This document shows, one piece after another, positions 23,302 through 31,850 of a stretch of DNA of 42,837 nt; the stretch's first letter is position 1, and each line of letters begins with the position of its first letter. The notes below the pieces were generated by a model. The model saw only the letters and a list, made by a program, of their open reading frames with translations. It had not been told where the DNA came from and made no database searches. Position numbers and translations under genes: made by a program. Origin of the DNA: Lachnospiraceae bacterium (lineage in GTDB: Bacteria > Bacillota > Clostridia > Lachnospirales > Lachnospiraceae). The stretch lies in NCBI GenBank assembly GCA_004552595.1, contig SFNX01000003.1, forward strand, positions 1 through 42,837. Reading direction: 5' to 3'.

Positions 23302-24663
23302 TTAAAATGGAAATTTGAAGCCTCCATGTCTTTTTCCTTTGCCCATAAGTCCCGGAATTTGCTTCATCATTTTCCTGCTCTGTTCAAACTGCTTTACAAG
23401 TCTGTTTACTTCAGCAATATCAACTCCTGCCCCCTTAGCAATTCTATGCTTCCTCTGAGGGTTTAATATGTCAGGATTTTGCCTTTCCTTCTTAGTCATA
23501 GAAAGTATTATCGCTTCGGTTCTTTTGAGCTTTTCTTCACTCACTGCCGACTCAATATCGGATGTCTTAATATTTCCCATACCCATCCCTGATAACCCGG
23601 GCATCATGGAAAGTATACTTGAAATTCCACCCATATTTTTCATCTGATTCATACTTTCAAGGTAATCCTCAAAATCAAACTTTCCCTTTTTTAACTTATC
23701 GGTCAGTTGCTTTTCTTTTTCTTCATCAATACTCTTTGATGCTTTCTCGATAAGAGTAAGCACATCACCCATACCAAGAATTCTTGAAGCCATTCTGTCA
23801 GGATAGAACTGCTCTAAATCAGAAAGTTTTTCACCCATTCCGACATAAAGGATCGGTTTTCCCGTAACTGCCTTAACGGAAAGTGCAGCACCGCCTCTTG
23901 CATCACCATCAAGCTTTGATAATATTACGCCGTCAATTGAAATTTTCTCATCAAATGATTTTGCAACATTTACAGCTTCCTGACCGGTCATTGCATCGAC
24001 TACAAGAATTGTCTGGTGAACATTCGCTTCTCTCTTAATTGCAACAAGTTCATCCATCATTTCATCATCTATCTGAAGTCGTCCGGCTGTATCGAGAATA
24101 ATTACATTATGTCCGTTTTTCTCAGCATATTGAAGCGATTTTTTTGCAATATCAACAGGATCTTTGTTATCTTCAATAGAAAAAACTTCAACTTCCTGTT
24201 TTTCACCGTTTACTAAAAGCTGTTTAGCGGCTGCAGGTCTGTAAACGTCACACGCTACAAGAAGGCATTTTTTCCCTTTTAGTTTAAGCTTTCCGGCTAT
24301 CTTGGCAGTAGTGGTTGTTTTACCTGCACCCTGAAGACCACACATCATGATAACTGTTTTGGCTTGTCCGGGCTGCATTTTTATCTCGACTGTCTCAGAA
24401 CCCATGAGGTTAGTCATTTCTTCATTAACAATCTTTATTACCATCTGTCCCGGATTAAGTCCATTCATTACATCCTGACCGACAGCACGTTCTTCTACTG
24501 ATTTAACAAACTGCTTAACAACCTTAAAGTTAACATCTGCTTCTAAAAGAGCCATTTTAACTTCTTTAAGTGCAAGCTTAACATCTTCCTCTGAAAGACG
24601 TCCTTTGCCTCTTAAGTTCTTAAATACATTTTGTAATTTATCTGTTAATCCTTCAAATGCCAT
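23302..24663 (-). CDS. ffh: Signal recognition particle GTPase Ffh (SRP54)
   Basis: Binds signal peptides of nascent membrane proteins and 4.5S/6S RNA, and delivers ribosomes to FtsY. 453 residues: N domain (1 to about 95), G domain with G1 GLQGAGKTT (109-117), DTAGR (191-195) and SKLDGDARGG, then a Met-rich M domain (about 300-453) with the RNA-binding KRTEAIILSMTKKER and GKRHGGFKFPF tail. It follows ylxM by 17 bases, the standard pairing. No Shine-Dalgarno is obvious before its ATG, and a small hairpin (ACAGC/GCTGT) spans the ylxM stop, so coupling to ylxM translation is likely. Confidence 0.97.
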   Translation of the reverse strand: MAFEGLTDKLQNVFKNLRGKGRLSEEDVKLALKEVKMALLEADVNFKVVKQFVKSVEERAVGQDVMNGLNPGQMVIKIVNEEMTNLMGSETVEIKMQPGQAKTVIMMCGLQGAGKTTTTAKIAGKLKLKGKKCLLVACDVYRPAAAKQLLVNGEKQEVEVFSIEDNKDPVDIAKKSLQYAEKNGHNVIILDTAGRLQIDDEMMDELVAIKREANVHQTILVVDAMTGQEAVNVAKSFDEKISIDGVILSKLDGDARGGAALSVKAVTGKPILYVGMGEKLSDLEQFYPDRMASRILGMGDVLTLIEKASKSIDEEKEKQLTDKLKKGKFDFEDYLESMNQMKNMGGISSILSMMPGLSGMGMGNIKTSDIESAVSEEKLKRTEAIILSMTKKERQNPDILNPQRKHRIAKGAGVDIAEVNRLVKQFEQSRKMMKQIPGLMGKGKRHGGFKFPF

Positions 24664-24680
24664 TTATCTGTATCTTACAG

Positions 24681-25016
24681 CTAAAGCTGTTCATTAATTT
24701 TTGTTAGTAATTCGTTTATGGATTTCTTAAGTCCCTCATCTTCTGACTTTTCAGCTTCTTTTCTAAGTTCATTTGAATACTTCTTGATTTTTTCAAAGCG
24801 GGCTATCAGATGGAGCTTTGATTCATATTCCTCTAAAGCTTTATCACACCTTTTTATCTGATCATGAATTCCTTGACGTGAGATTCCATAATCATCAGCA
24901 AGCTCCGAAAGACTTAAATCACCGTATACCGCGTCCTGATATATATCACGCTGTCTCTTGGTAAGTAAATCACCGTAAAAATCAAATAAAAGATTTCGCT
25001 CAATTATTTTTTCCAT
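24681..25016 (-). CDS. ylxM: YlxM/p13-like SRP-associated DNA-binding protein
   Basis: 111-residue helix-turn-helix protein of the YlxM/p13 family, linked to the SRP pathway (in Streptococcus it stimulates Ffh/FtsY GTPase activity). The N-terminus RNLLFDFYGDLLTKRQRDIYQ and the sigma-like HTH (LSLSELADDYGISRQGIHDQI) identify it. A Lys/Glu-rich helical tail follows. The ATG has no ribosome-binding site, and a consensus promoter ends only 11 bases upstream, so the transcript should begin about five bases before the start codon. Head of the ylxM-ffh unit. Confidence 0.94.
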   Translation of the reverse strand: MEKIIERNLLFDFYGDLLTKRQRDIYQDAVYGDLSLSELADDYGISRQGIHDQIKRCDKALEEYESKLHLIARFEKIKKYSNELRKEAEKSEDEGLKKSINELLTKINEQL

Positions 25017-25027
25017 AACAAATATGG

Positions 25028-25056
25028 ATTATATACTATATCAAAAGAGGTGTCAA
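25028..25056 (-). promoter_or_regulatory. Consensus promoter of ylxM-ffh, overlapping the ilvA terminator
   Basis: Perfect sigma-A promoter on the minus strand: TTGACA (25056-25051), exactly 17 bases, TATAAT (25033-25028). The minus-35 box is part of the 3' arm of the ilvA terminator hairpin. Predicted transcription start about 25021, only about five bases before the ylxM ATG at 25016. Confidence 0.85.
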
Positions 25057-25076
25057 GCATTTTTGCTTGACACCTC
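25047..25076 (-). terminator. Intrinsic terminator of the smc-ftsY-ilvA transcript
   Basis: Perfect 13-bp stem GAGGTGTCAAGCA/TGCTTGACACCTC with a 4-base loop, followed on the minus strand by TTTTGATATA. It lies 22 bases after the ilvA stop. The T-tract is short, but the stem is very strong. Confidence 0.85.
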
Positions 25077-25098
25077 CTATAGCTTTTATTTCTAAATA

Positions 25099-26310
25099 TT
25101 AAATATTCGTTCTTACAATCTTTGGACGATATCCTTCTTTTTCCAATGCATCCATAATTTCCTGCTTATGCTCTGTTCCAAATGCTTCAAGCGTAATTCT
25201 AAGTTCAACAGCAGCACTTCTGTTTGTAGATACAAACTGGTTATGTTCAAGCTTGATAACATTGCCGTTTTTCTTAGCAATTACTTCTGCAACCTTTGAT
25301 AACATTCCCGGCTTATCCGGAAGAAGAACAGAAACTGTAAAGATTCTGTCTCGCATAATAAGTCCTTGCTGAACTACTGAAGACATTGTGATTACATCCA
25401 TGTTACCGCCTGATAAAATAGATACTATTTTCTTATTCTTAACATCTAACTGCTTTAATGCGGCAACAGTTAACAGGCCTGAATTCTCAACAATCATTTT
25501 ATGGTTTTCAACCATATCAAGAAATGATACAACCAAATCTTCATCAGGAACAGTTATAATATCGTCAAGATTATCTTTGACAAATGGGAAAATCTTCTCA
25601 CCCGGTGTCTTTACCGCTGTACCATCTGCAATTGTATTTACTGAAGGAAGTGTAACCACCTTACCTGCTTCAATTGAAGCCTTCATGCAGGCAGCACCTT
25701 CTGGTTCAACACCAATAACTTTAATCTTGGAATTCATAAGCTTTGCAAGCGTTGCCACTCCGCATGCAAGTCCGCCTCCTCCGATCGGGACTAAAATATA
25801 GTCAACAAGAGGCAGTTCCTTAAATATCTCCATCGCAATAGTTCCCTGTCCGGTTGCAACAGTAAGATCATCAAATGGATGTATAAATGTATATCCTTCT
25901 TCTTCTGCAAGCTCTAATGCCTTGGCACATGCCTCATCATATACATCACCGTGAAGAACAACCTGTGCGCCATAGCTCTTTGTCCTGTTCACCTTGATAA
26001 GAGGTGTTGTTGTCGGCATAACAATAACTGCTTTTGCATTATACTGCTGTGCTGCATATGCAACACCCTGTGCATGGTTTCCGGCTGATGCAGTAATAAT
26101 TCCTTTACTTCTTTCCTCTTCAGAAAGAGTGCTCATCTTATAATATGCCCCTCTTAGTTTATATGCTCCTGTAAGCTGCATATTTTCAGGCTTTAAATAT
26201 ACTTTATTCCCGGTGGCATCAGATAAAAACTTTGAATACTGTAGTTTTGTGTCTTTTGTCACACGCTTTACTACTTCTGATGCCTCTTCAAACTTATCAA
26301 GTGTTAACAT
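25099..26310 (-). CDS. ilvA: Threonine ammonia-lyase (threonine dehydratase) with ACT domain
   Basis: PLP enzyme turning L-threonine into 2-oxobutanoate and ammonia, for isoleucine synthesis or threonine catabolism. 403 residues: the PLP lysine is in TGAYKLRGAYYKM, with SAGNHAQGVAYAA and the phosphate-binding glycine loop IPIGGGGLACG. A single C-terminal ACT domain (about 325-403, starting IFTVSVLLPDKPGML) suggests allosteric control. This single-ACT, about 400-residue form is the type common in Clostridia and differs from the longer two-ACT biosynthetic IlvA. The ATG at 26310 follows AGGAGA; an upstream TTG lies over the ribosome-binding site. It begins one base after ftsY, an unusual place for an amino-acid gene. 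Confidence 0.93.
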   Translation of the reverse strand: MLTLDKFEEASEVVKRVTKDTKLQYSKFLSDATGNKVYLKPENMQLTGAYKLRGAYYKMSTLSEEERSKGIITASAGNHAQGVAYAAQQYNAKAVIVMPTTTPLIKVNRTKSYGAQVVLHGDVYDEACAKALELAEEEGYTFIHPFDDLTVATGQGTIAMEIFKELPLVDYILVPIGGGGLACGVATLAKLMNSKIKVIGVEPEGAACMKASIEAGKVVTLPSVNTIADGTAVKTPGEKIFPFVKDNLDDIITVPDEDLVVSFLDMVENHKMIVENSGLLTVAALKQLDVKNKKIVSILSGGNMDVITMSSVVQQGLIMRDRIFTVSVLLPDKPGMLSKVAEVIAKKNGNVIKLEHNQFVSTNRSAAVELRITLEAFGTEHKQEIMDALEKEGYRPKIVRTNI

Positions 26311-26311
26311 A

Positions 26312-27244
26312 TCATTCTCCTGTATCAAATAAAGCTTTTACAAAATCTTTGGAATCAAATTTCTGAAGATCTTCTATCTTTTCACCAACTCCTACAAACT
26401 TAACCGGAATATTCATCTGTGACTGGATTGCAATTACAATTCCGCCTTTTGCGGAGCCATCAAGTTTTGTAAGAATAATTCCGTTTATCTTTGAAGCTTC
26501 ATTAAACTCTTTAGCCTGGCTTAATGCATTCTGACCCGTAGTTGCATCGAGAACTACAAGTGTCTCTTTGTATGCATCAGGACATTCACGCTCTATAATC
26601 CTGTCAATTTTCTTAAGCTCCTCCATAAGATTTTTCTTATTCTGGAGTCTTCCTGCTGTATCTATCAACAGCAAGTCGGCATCCTTTGCCTTAAATGAGT
26701 TAATGCCGTCATAAACTACTGAAGCCGGGTCCTGTCCTTCTGAGCCTTTAACTATATCAACACCGGCTCTTATAGCCCATTCAGTCAGCTGTTCAACTGC
26801 GGCAGCCCTAAATGTATCTGCGGCAGCCATTATTACTTTCTTGCCTTCGCTTTTATATTTTGCAGCAAGCTTTCCGATAGTAGTTGTCTTTCCGACACCG
26901 TTAACGCCTATTACAAGTACAATTGATTTCTTTCTTTCAAATTCGTAGTCGTTTTCTAAAACGCTCATTTTTTCTGAAATTGAATCAATAAGGCACTCTC
27001 TTAAGTCTTCAGGATTAAATATGTGTTTCTCAATTACATCTTCCTTAAGCTTATCAATAATTTCCTCGGTTGTATTAACGCCTATGTCAGAAGTAATAAG
27101 CACTTCTTCAAGCTCATCATATAAATCATCATCAATTTCCTTAAATCCATGAAAAATCGAATCAAGACCATATGAAATATTATTTCTTGTTTTTGAAAGT
27201 CCCTGTTTTAGTTTTTGAAAAAAACCAACTTTTTCTTCGCTCAT
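26312..27244 (-). CDS. ftsY: Signal recognition particle receptor FtsY
   Basis: Membrane-associated GTPase that receives the Ffh-ribosome complex. 310 residues: NG domain with G1 GVNGVGKTT (113-121), DTFRAAA (143-149), DTAGR (195-199) and TKLDGSAKGG near 258. The acidic A domain is almost absent, and the basic, amphipathic N-terminus (EKVGFFQKLKQGLSKTR) probably provides membrane contact, as in other Gram-positives. It follows smc by 14 bases and is nearly contiguous with ilvA. Confidence 0.97.
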   Translation of the reverse strand: MSEEKVGFFQKLKQGLSKTRNNISYGLDSIFHGFKEIDDDLYDELEEVLITSDIGVNTTEEIIDKLKEDVIEKHIFNPEDLRECLIDSISEKMSVLENDYEFERKKSIVLVIGVNGVGKTTTIGKLAAKYKSEGKKVIMAAADTFRAAAVEQLTEWAIRAGVDIVKGSEGQDPASVVYDGINSFKAKDADLLLIDTAGRLQNKKNLMEELKKIDRIIERECPDAYKETLVVLDATTGQNALSQAKEFNEASKINGIILTKLDGSAKGGIVIAIQSQMNIPVKFVGVGEKIEDLQKFDSKDFVKALFDTGE

Positions 27245-27258
27245 ATCATTCCTTAAAA

Positions 27259-30200
27259 TTAATCATCTAAATCCTTATCAACAAGATTAACGGACACAAG
27301 TGCAGATACGCCCTTTTCCTGCATAGTAATTCCGTATAATCTGTCAGCCTTCTCCATTGTACCGCGTCTATGTGTAATAACAATAAACTGAGTATGCTTT
27401 GTAAGTTTATGAAGATATCCTGCAAATCTTCCTACATTTGATTCATCAAGGGCGGCCTCAATCTCGTCTAAGAGACAGAATGGTGACGGTTTAAGATTCT
27501 GAATGGCAAACAGCAATGCAATTGCAGTAAGCGCCTTCTCTCCTCCCGATAACTGCATCATATTCTGCAGCTTCTTTCCCGGTGGCTGTGCAATAATCTT
27601 AATTCCCGCGTCAAGAACATCAACATCCTGTTCAAGCTCAAGTGTTCCCTTTCCGCCACCGAACATCTCCTTAAATACTTTGTCATACTCTTTTCCGATT
27701 TCAATGAATTTTTCATTGAACTGCTTTCTCATATTTGTATCAAGGTCTTCAATTATTTCTACAAGAGATGTTTCTGCTTTAACTAAATCATCATGCTGTG
27801 TCTTAAGGAATGTGTATTTTTCCATTAATTCCTTATAATCTTCAATAGCGTTGACGTTTACGTCCCCAAGCTTTTTAATCTGGTCTTTAAGTGTTGAAAT
27901 ATTCTTTTTGATAACTGAAATATCCGATAACGACTCATCTCTTAGTGCTTTTGCCTGAGATAAAGTTATTTCATATTCGGAGAACATATAGCTTACAAGT
28001 CCCTGGAGAGAATCTTCAAGCTTTTCTTTCTGGGAATTCAACCTATATACTTCTTTATCAAGATCGGCCGATTTCTTAGCGAGTTCTTCTCTTGTATCAA
28101 AGAATGATTTCTGTTTTAATGTAAATTCATTCTTTTCATTTATAACATTTTTGAGTTCTTCTTCATCTTCTGATTTTGAGTTGACAGAAGCCTCTATTGT
28201 GTCTTTAATCTTTGCAATATCTTCCTTCTTAGCTTCAATTTCCTTATCGGACACAGCTTTCTTGTCCGCCAAATCGTTCTTTTCTGAGTTAATTCTGTCA
28301 AGCTCTTCTTCTACTCTTGATAGGTTTTTAGCCTCAAACTCAACCTTCTGGCTAAGACCTGCAACCTTTAAGTCAAGATCTGTAGTTTCTATTACCTTTT
28401 TTGATTCTTTATCTCTATATTCTTCAAGAGAAGCACCATGCTGCCTGTTTTTTACTTCAATTTCTTTTTCAAGCTCTTCAGACTTTAAAAGCTTTGCCGA
28501 TATATCTTCCTTGTTACCCGAAAGCTCCTTAATAAGACTTTCCATTTCATGGCTCTCAGTTTCTAAATTTCTGTAGCCTTCTTTTGTTTCTTCGATTTTA
28601 GAAAGCATTGAGTCATACTTCATCTGAGCAGTATTCTGCAAGACTGCAAGATTCTGCTGCGATTCCTTAAGCATTTCAGACTCTTCCCTGATTTTGTCGC
28701 GCTTCTTCTTAGTATCTTCAATATCCTTCTTACAGTCTTCTATATGCTCCTTAGCTAAGGAAACATTTTTTTCAAGCTCTTCTATTTCACGTCGTCTTCC
28801 AAGGAGATTACTGTTATTCTTATATGAACCGCCGGCTAATGAACCACCCGGTGCGAGATATTCTCCTTCAAGTGTAACAAGTCTAAGCTTATAATCGTGC
28901 TTTTTTGCCATATTCAGAGCGTTATCTACTGTATCAACAATGGCAATTTCACCAAGAAGCTGTGAAACAACATCATCATACATTTTATCCGCTTTGACTA
29001 TTTCAGATGCAATTCCGATAAATCCTTTTTCGTTTTTAATTTCAGGATATTTGAAATCAGGCCTTCTCCTTACTGTTGTAAGCGGAAGGAAGGTTGCGCG
29101 TCCAAGTTTATTCTCTTTTAAGTATGCAATCATCTTTTTAGCATCGGCTTCATCTTTTGTAACTATGTTCTGAATATTGCCGCCGAGTGCCGTTTCAATT
29201 GCAGTTTCGTATTTTTTATCTGCAGAAATAATATCTGCAACAACACCGATAAGTCCCTTTTGTGATTCCTTTTGTTCCATGACGCTTTTAACAGAGCTTC
29301 CGTATCCGTCATATCTTTCAGTGATGTTCTTTAATGCCTCAAGCTTTGAAAGAAGCTTATGATAATTATTCTGTGCATCAATTAAAGCATTATCTCTTTC
29401 TTCAAGATCTCTTCTTACAAGATATAGCTGTTCCGATAAGTGCTCAAAATTTCTGTCTGCTTCAAGAATCTTTTCATTAACGTCATTAAGTTCAGTCAAA
29501 TATGTCTTTAATACGCTCTCAAGCTCAGCTTCTTCTGACTTTGCCTGCAAAAGCTTTGACTGGATTTCAGCTTTATGAATATTATGCTGTGATAAAAGTG
29601 TATCAAACTCTGTAATTTTTGTCTTAATTAATGCTCTGTTTGAAATAGTTTCAATTATTTCATTTTTACCATTCTCAATAGCTTCATTTAATTCTTCGAT
29701 TTTTTTCTGAATTTCTGAAAGCTCATTTTTAGCAATATCTCTTGTCTTAATTAAGTCGTCAAGTTCTTCGTCTATTACTTTCTTTTCCGATAAAATGCGT
29801 TTATGTTCTTCATCTCTTAACGAATACTCTGCATTGAGCGCATTTTCACGTTCTTCAAAATGAGAAGCTTCAATCCTTGAAGTATTAATTTTTTCTTCAA
29901 GAACCTTGATTTCACCTTCTAACTTTTCTCTGATTACGCTCTCATTTGTAAGCTTATTGCGCTTCTCTTCAATCTTTGAATCAAGCTCTTCAATTTTTAA
30001 CTCAATATCTGAATATTCCTGCTTAATACCCTCGTATTTTTCCTGGGTTTCTAAGAGGTCCTTATTTGCAATTGTCAATTTTTCTTCAATTGAGATAAGG
30101 TCACTGTCAATTCTCTTTGAATCAAGAAGGAATAAATTAATGTCATAGTTTTTAAGGTCTTCTTTTTTCTTAAGGTAGTCTTTAGCAACTTCTGCCTGCT

Positions 30201-30819
30201 TAGCAAGAGGTTCAACCTGTTCCTCTAATACACCTAATATATCCCTGACTCTTACTAAGTTATTTCTTTCATTTTCAAGTTTCTTAATAGCGGCATCTTT
30301 ACGTCTCTTAAACTTAACAATACCTGCAGCTTCATCAAAAAGCTCTCTTCTTTCTTCAGGTTTTCCGCTAAGAATCTTATCAATCTGACCCTGACCGATA
30401 ATGGAATATCCTTCTTTTCCGATACCGGTATCATAAAACATCTCCTTAATATCCTTAAGTCTTGATGTTGAACCGTTAATGAGGTATTCACTCTCTCCTG
30501 ACCTGTATACACGTCTTGAAACAGTAACTTCTTCATAAGCAATAGGAAGAGCATGGTCTGAATTATCAAGAGTAATCGAAACATAAGCATAGCCCATAGG
30601 CTTTCTTAATTCTGTTCCCGAGAAAATAACATCCTGCATGCTTGATCCACGAAGCTGCTTGACACTCTGTTCTCCAAGTACCCATCTTACAGCGTCTGCA
30701 ACATTACTTTTACCGGAACCGTTAGGACCTACAATACCTGTGATTCCGTTGTTAAAATTGAATGTTATTTTATTGGCAAAGGATTTAAATCCATGAATTT
30801 CTATAGATTTTAAATACAT
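27259..30819 (-). CDS. smc: Chromosome segregation protein SMC
   Basis: Condensin ATPase that organises and segregates the chromosome, working with ScpA and ScpB. 1186 residues, full length. Walker A GPNGSGKSN (31-39), a first coiled coil (about 170-500), a hinge (about 515-670; GLIGVVADIISADKKYE at its start), a second coiled coil, then the ABC signature LSGGEKAL (from 1090) and Walker B CLLDE (1115-1119). The order rnc-smc-ftsY is the standard Firmicute arrangement; it follows rnc by 14 bases. Confidence 0.98.
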   Translation of the reverse strand: MYLKSIEIHGFKSFANKITFNFNNGITGIVGPNGSGKSNVADAVRWVLGEQSVKQLRGSSMQDVIFSGTELRKPMGYAYVSITLDNSDHALPIAYEEVTVSRRVYRSGESEYLINGSTSRLKDIKEMFYDTGIGKEGYSIIGQGQIDKILSGKPEERRELFDEAAGIVKFKRRKDAAIKKLENERNNLVRVRDILGVLEEQVEPLAKQAEVAKDYLKKKEDLKNYDINLFLLDSKRIDSDLISIEEKLTIANKDLLETQEKYEGIKQEYSDIELKIEELDSKIEEKRNKLTNESVIREKLEGEIKVLEEKINTSRIEASHFEERENALNAEYSLRDEEHKRILSEKKVIDEELDDLIKTRDIAKNELSEIQKKIEELNEAIENGKNEIIETISNRALIKTKITEFDTLLSQHNIHKAEIQSKLLQAKSEEAELESVLKTYLTELNDVNEKILEADRNFEHLSEQLYLVRRDLEERDNALIDAQNNYHKLLSKLEALKNITERYDGYGSSVKSVMEQKESQKGLIGVVADIISADKKYETAIETALGGNIQNIVTKDEADAKKMIAYLKENKLGRATFLPLTTVRRRPDFKYPEIKNEKGFIGIASEIVKADKMYDDVVSQLLGEIAIVDTVDNALNMAKKHDYKLRLVTLEGEYLAPGGSLAGGSYKNNSNLLGRRREIEELEKNVSLAKEHIEDCKKDIEDTKKKRDKIREESEMLKESQQNLAVLQNTAQMKYDSMLSKIEETKEGYRNLETESHEMESLIKELSGNKEDISAKLLKSEELEKEIEVKNRQHGASLEEYRDKESKKVIETTDLDLKVAGLSQKVEFEAKNLSRVEEELDRINSEKNDLADKKAVSDKEIEAKKEDIAKIKDTIEASVNSKSEDEEELKNVINEKNEFTLKQKSFFDTREELAKKSADLDKEVYRLNSQKEKLEDSLQGLVSYMFSEYEITLSQAKALRDESLSDISVIKKNISTLKDQIKKLGDVNVNAIEDYKELMEKYTFLKTQHDDLVKAETSLVEIIEDLDTNMRKQFNEKFIEIGKEYDKVFKEMFGGGKGTLELEQDVDVLDAGIKIIAQPPGKKLQNMMQLSGGEKALTAIALLFAIQNLKPSPFCLLDEIEAALDESNVGRFAGYLHKLTKHTQFIVITHRRGTMEKADRLYGITMQEKGVSALVSVNLVDKDLDD

Positions 30820-30833
30820 TAAATATCTCCTGT

Positions 30834-31517
30834 TTACATTCTTTTTAATGCTTCATATGCTGCATGCTGTTCAGCACTTTTTTTCGACCTTCCGATTCCT
30901 GTTCCGTATTTTTCACCATTAATATATACATCAATTGTATATTTTTTATCATGTGCCGGTCCTTCTTCCGAAACAAGCACATATTCAAGAGTTTTCGATA
31001 CAGCCTGTACCTTTTCCTGAAGTCTTGTTTTTGAATCTACAAATTCAATTTTCTTCTCCATATCGGTAAGCACATATTTTTGTATAAAGCATTTTGCTTT
31101 ATCTAAACCACCGTCTAAATATATGGCACCGATTAATGCCTCAAAGACATCTGAAATAATTGAATCCCTGTCTCTTCCGCCTGTATTGTCCTCGCCCTTT
31201 CCGAGTAATAAATACTCAGAAAGATTAATTTCAGTTCTTGCAATATATGCAAGAGTAGGTTCACATACTAATGAAGCTCTTAACTTAGTCATTTCTCCCT
31301 CAGGCATTGACAAATACGTAGAAAAAATATAATCGCTTACCGTAAGCTCTAAAACTGCATCTCCCAAAAATTCCTGACGTTCATAGCTCTGTATTTTCTT
31401 CAGCTTGACTTCATTAACATATGACGTATGCGATAAAGCTGTGACAAGGTAATTCTCATCACTAAACTTATATCCAATCTCATCCTGAAGTTGTTTAATC
31501 TTTGTAATATCATTCAT
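30834..31517 (-). CDS. rnc: Ribonuclease III
   Basis: Double-strand-specific RNase that processes rRNA precursors and, in Firmicutes, scRNA. 227 residues: catalytic domain with signature ERQEFLGDAVLEL (46-58) and the second acidic site DVFEALIGAIYLDGG, then a C-terminal dsRBD (about 155-225, ending KKSAEQHAAYEALKRM). The start has no good Shine-Dalgarno. It lies 17 bases after the acpP terminator hairpin, with only a TATAAC box between. Confidence 0.97.
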   Translation of the reverse strand: MNDITKIKQLQDEIGYKFSDENYLVTALSHTSYVNEVKLKKIQSYERQEFLGDAVLELTVSDYIFSTYLSMPEGEMTKLRASLVCEPTLAYIARTEINLSEYLLLGKGEDNTGGRDRDSIISDVFEALIGAIYLDGGLDKAKCFIQKYVLTDMEKKIEFVDSKTRLQEKVQAVSKTLEYVLVSEEGPAHDKKYTIDVYINGEKYGTGIGRSKKSAEQHAAYEALKRM

Positions 31518-31522
31518 CTTAA

Positions 31523-31528
31523 GTTATA
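31523..31528 (-). promoter_or_regulatory. Possible minus-10 box for rnc
   Basis: TATAAC on the minus strand, with a poor TTTAAG at 17-base spacing inside the acpP terminator. It ends five bases before the rnc ATG and would give a leaderless message. Weak evidence; read-through from acpP is the alternative. Confidence 0.3.
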
Positions 31529-31534
31529 AACCAT

Positions 31535-31564
31535 AAAAAAGAATGCTTAAACGCATTCTTTTTT
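31535..31564 (-). terminator. Intrinsic terminator of plsX-acpP
   Basis: 12-bp stem AAAAAAGAATGC/GCATTCTTTTTT with loop of six; the T-run is part of the 3' arm on the minus strand. It lies 22 bases after the acpP stop. The structure is near-symmetrical. Confidence 0.8.
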
Positions 31565-31586
31565 GAATCCGTATGTAAATATAAAA

Positions 31587-31817
31587 CTAGCTGATTGCCT
31601 GATTGATTTTCTCAATTGCATCTGATACTGTTACAATGCTTTCCGCATCTTCTGTTTCAATTTCAATATCAAATTCTTCTTCAATACCCATAATAATCTG
31701 GAATACGTCCAAAGAATCAGCACCTAAATCATCTACAAACTTTGTAGCCGGTGTAATTTCATTTTCATCAACATTAAGTACATCTGCAATAATTTTTTTA
31801 AGCTTATCAAGTTCCAT
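31587..31817 (-). CDS. acpP: Acyl carrier protein
   Basis: Carries growing fatty acyl chains on 4'-phosphopantetheine. 76 residues, acidic, four-helix pattern. The attachment serine is in the GADSLD motif (DDLGADSLDVFQIIM). The ATG at 31817 follows AAGGTG by six bases; an upstream GTG overlaps this site and is rejected. It begins 34 bases after plsX, the classic pair, and is followed by a terminator. Confidence 0.96.
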   Translation of the reverse strand: MELDKLKKIIADVLNVDENEITPATKFVDDLGADSLDVFQIIMGIEEEFDIEIETEDAESIVTVSDAIEKINQAIS

Positions 31818-31850
31818 ATTTTTCACCTTCCCTATTAATAAATACTTAAA

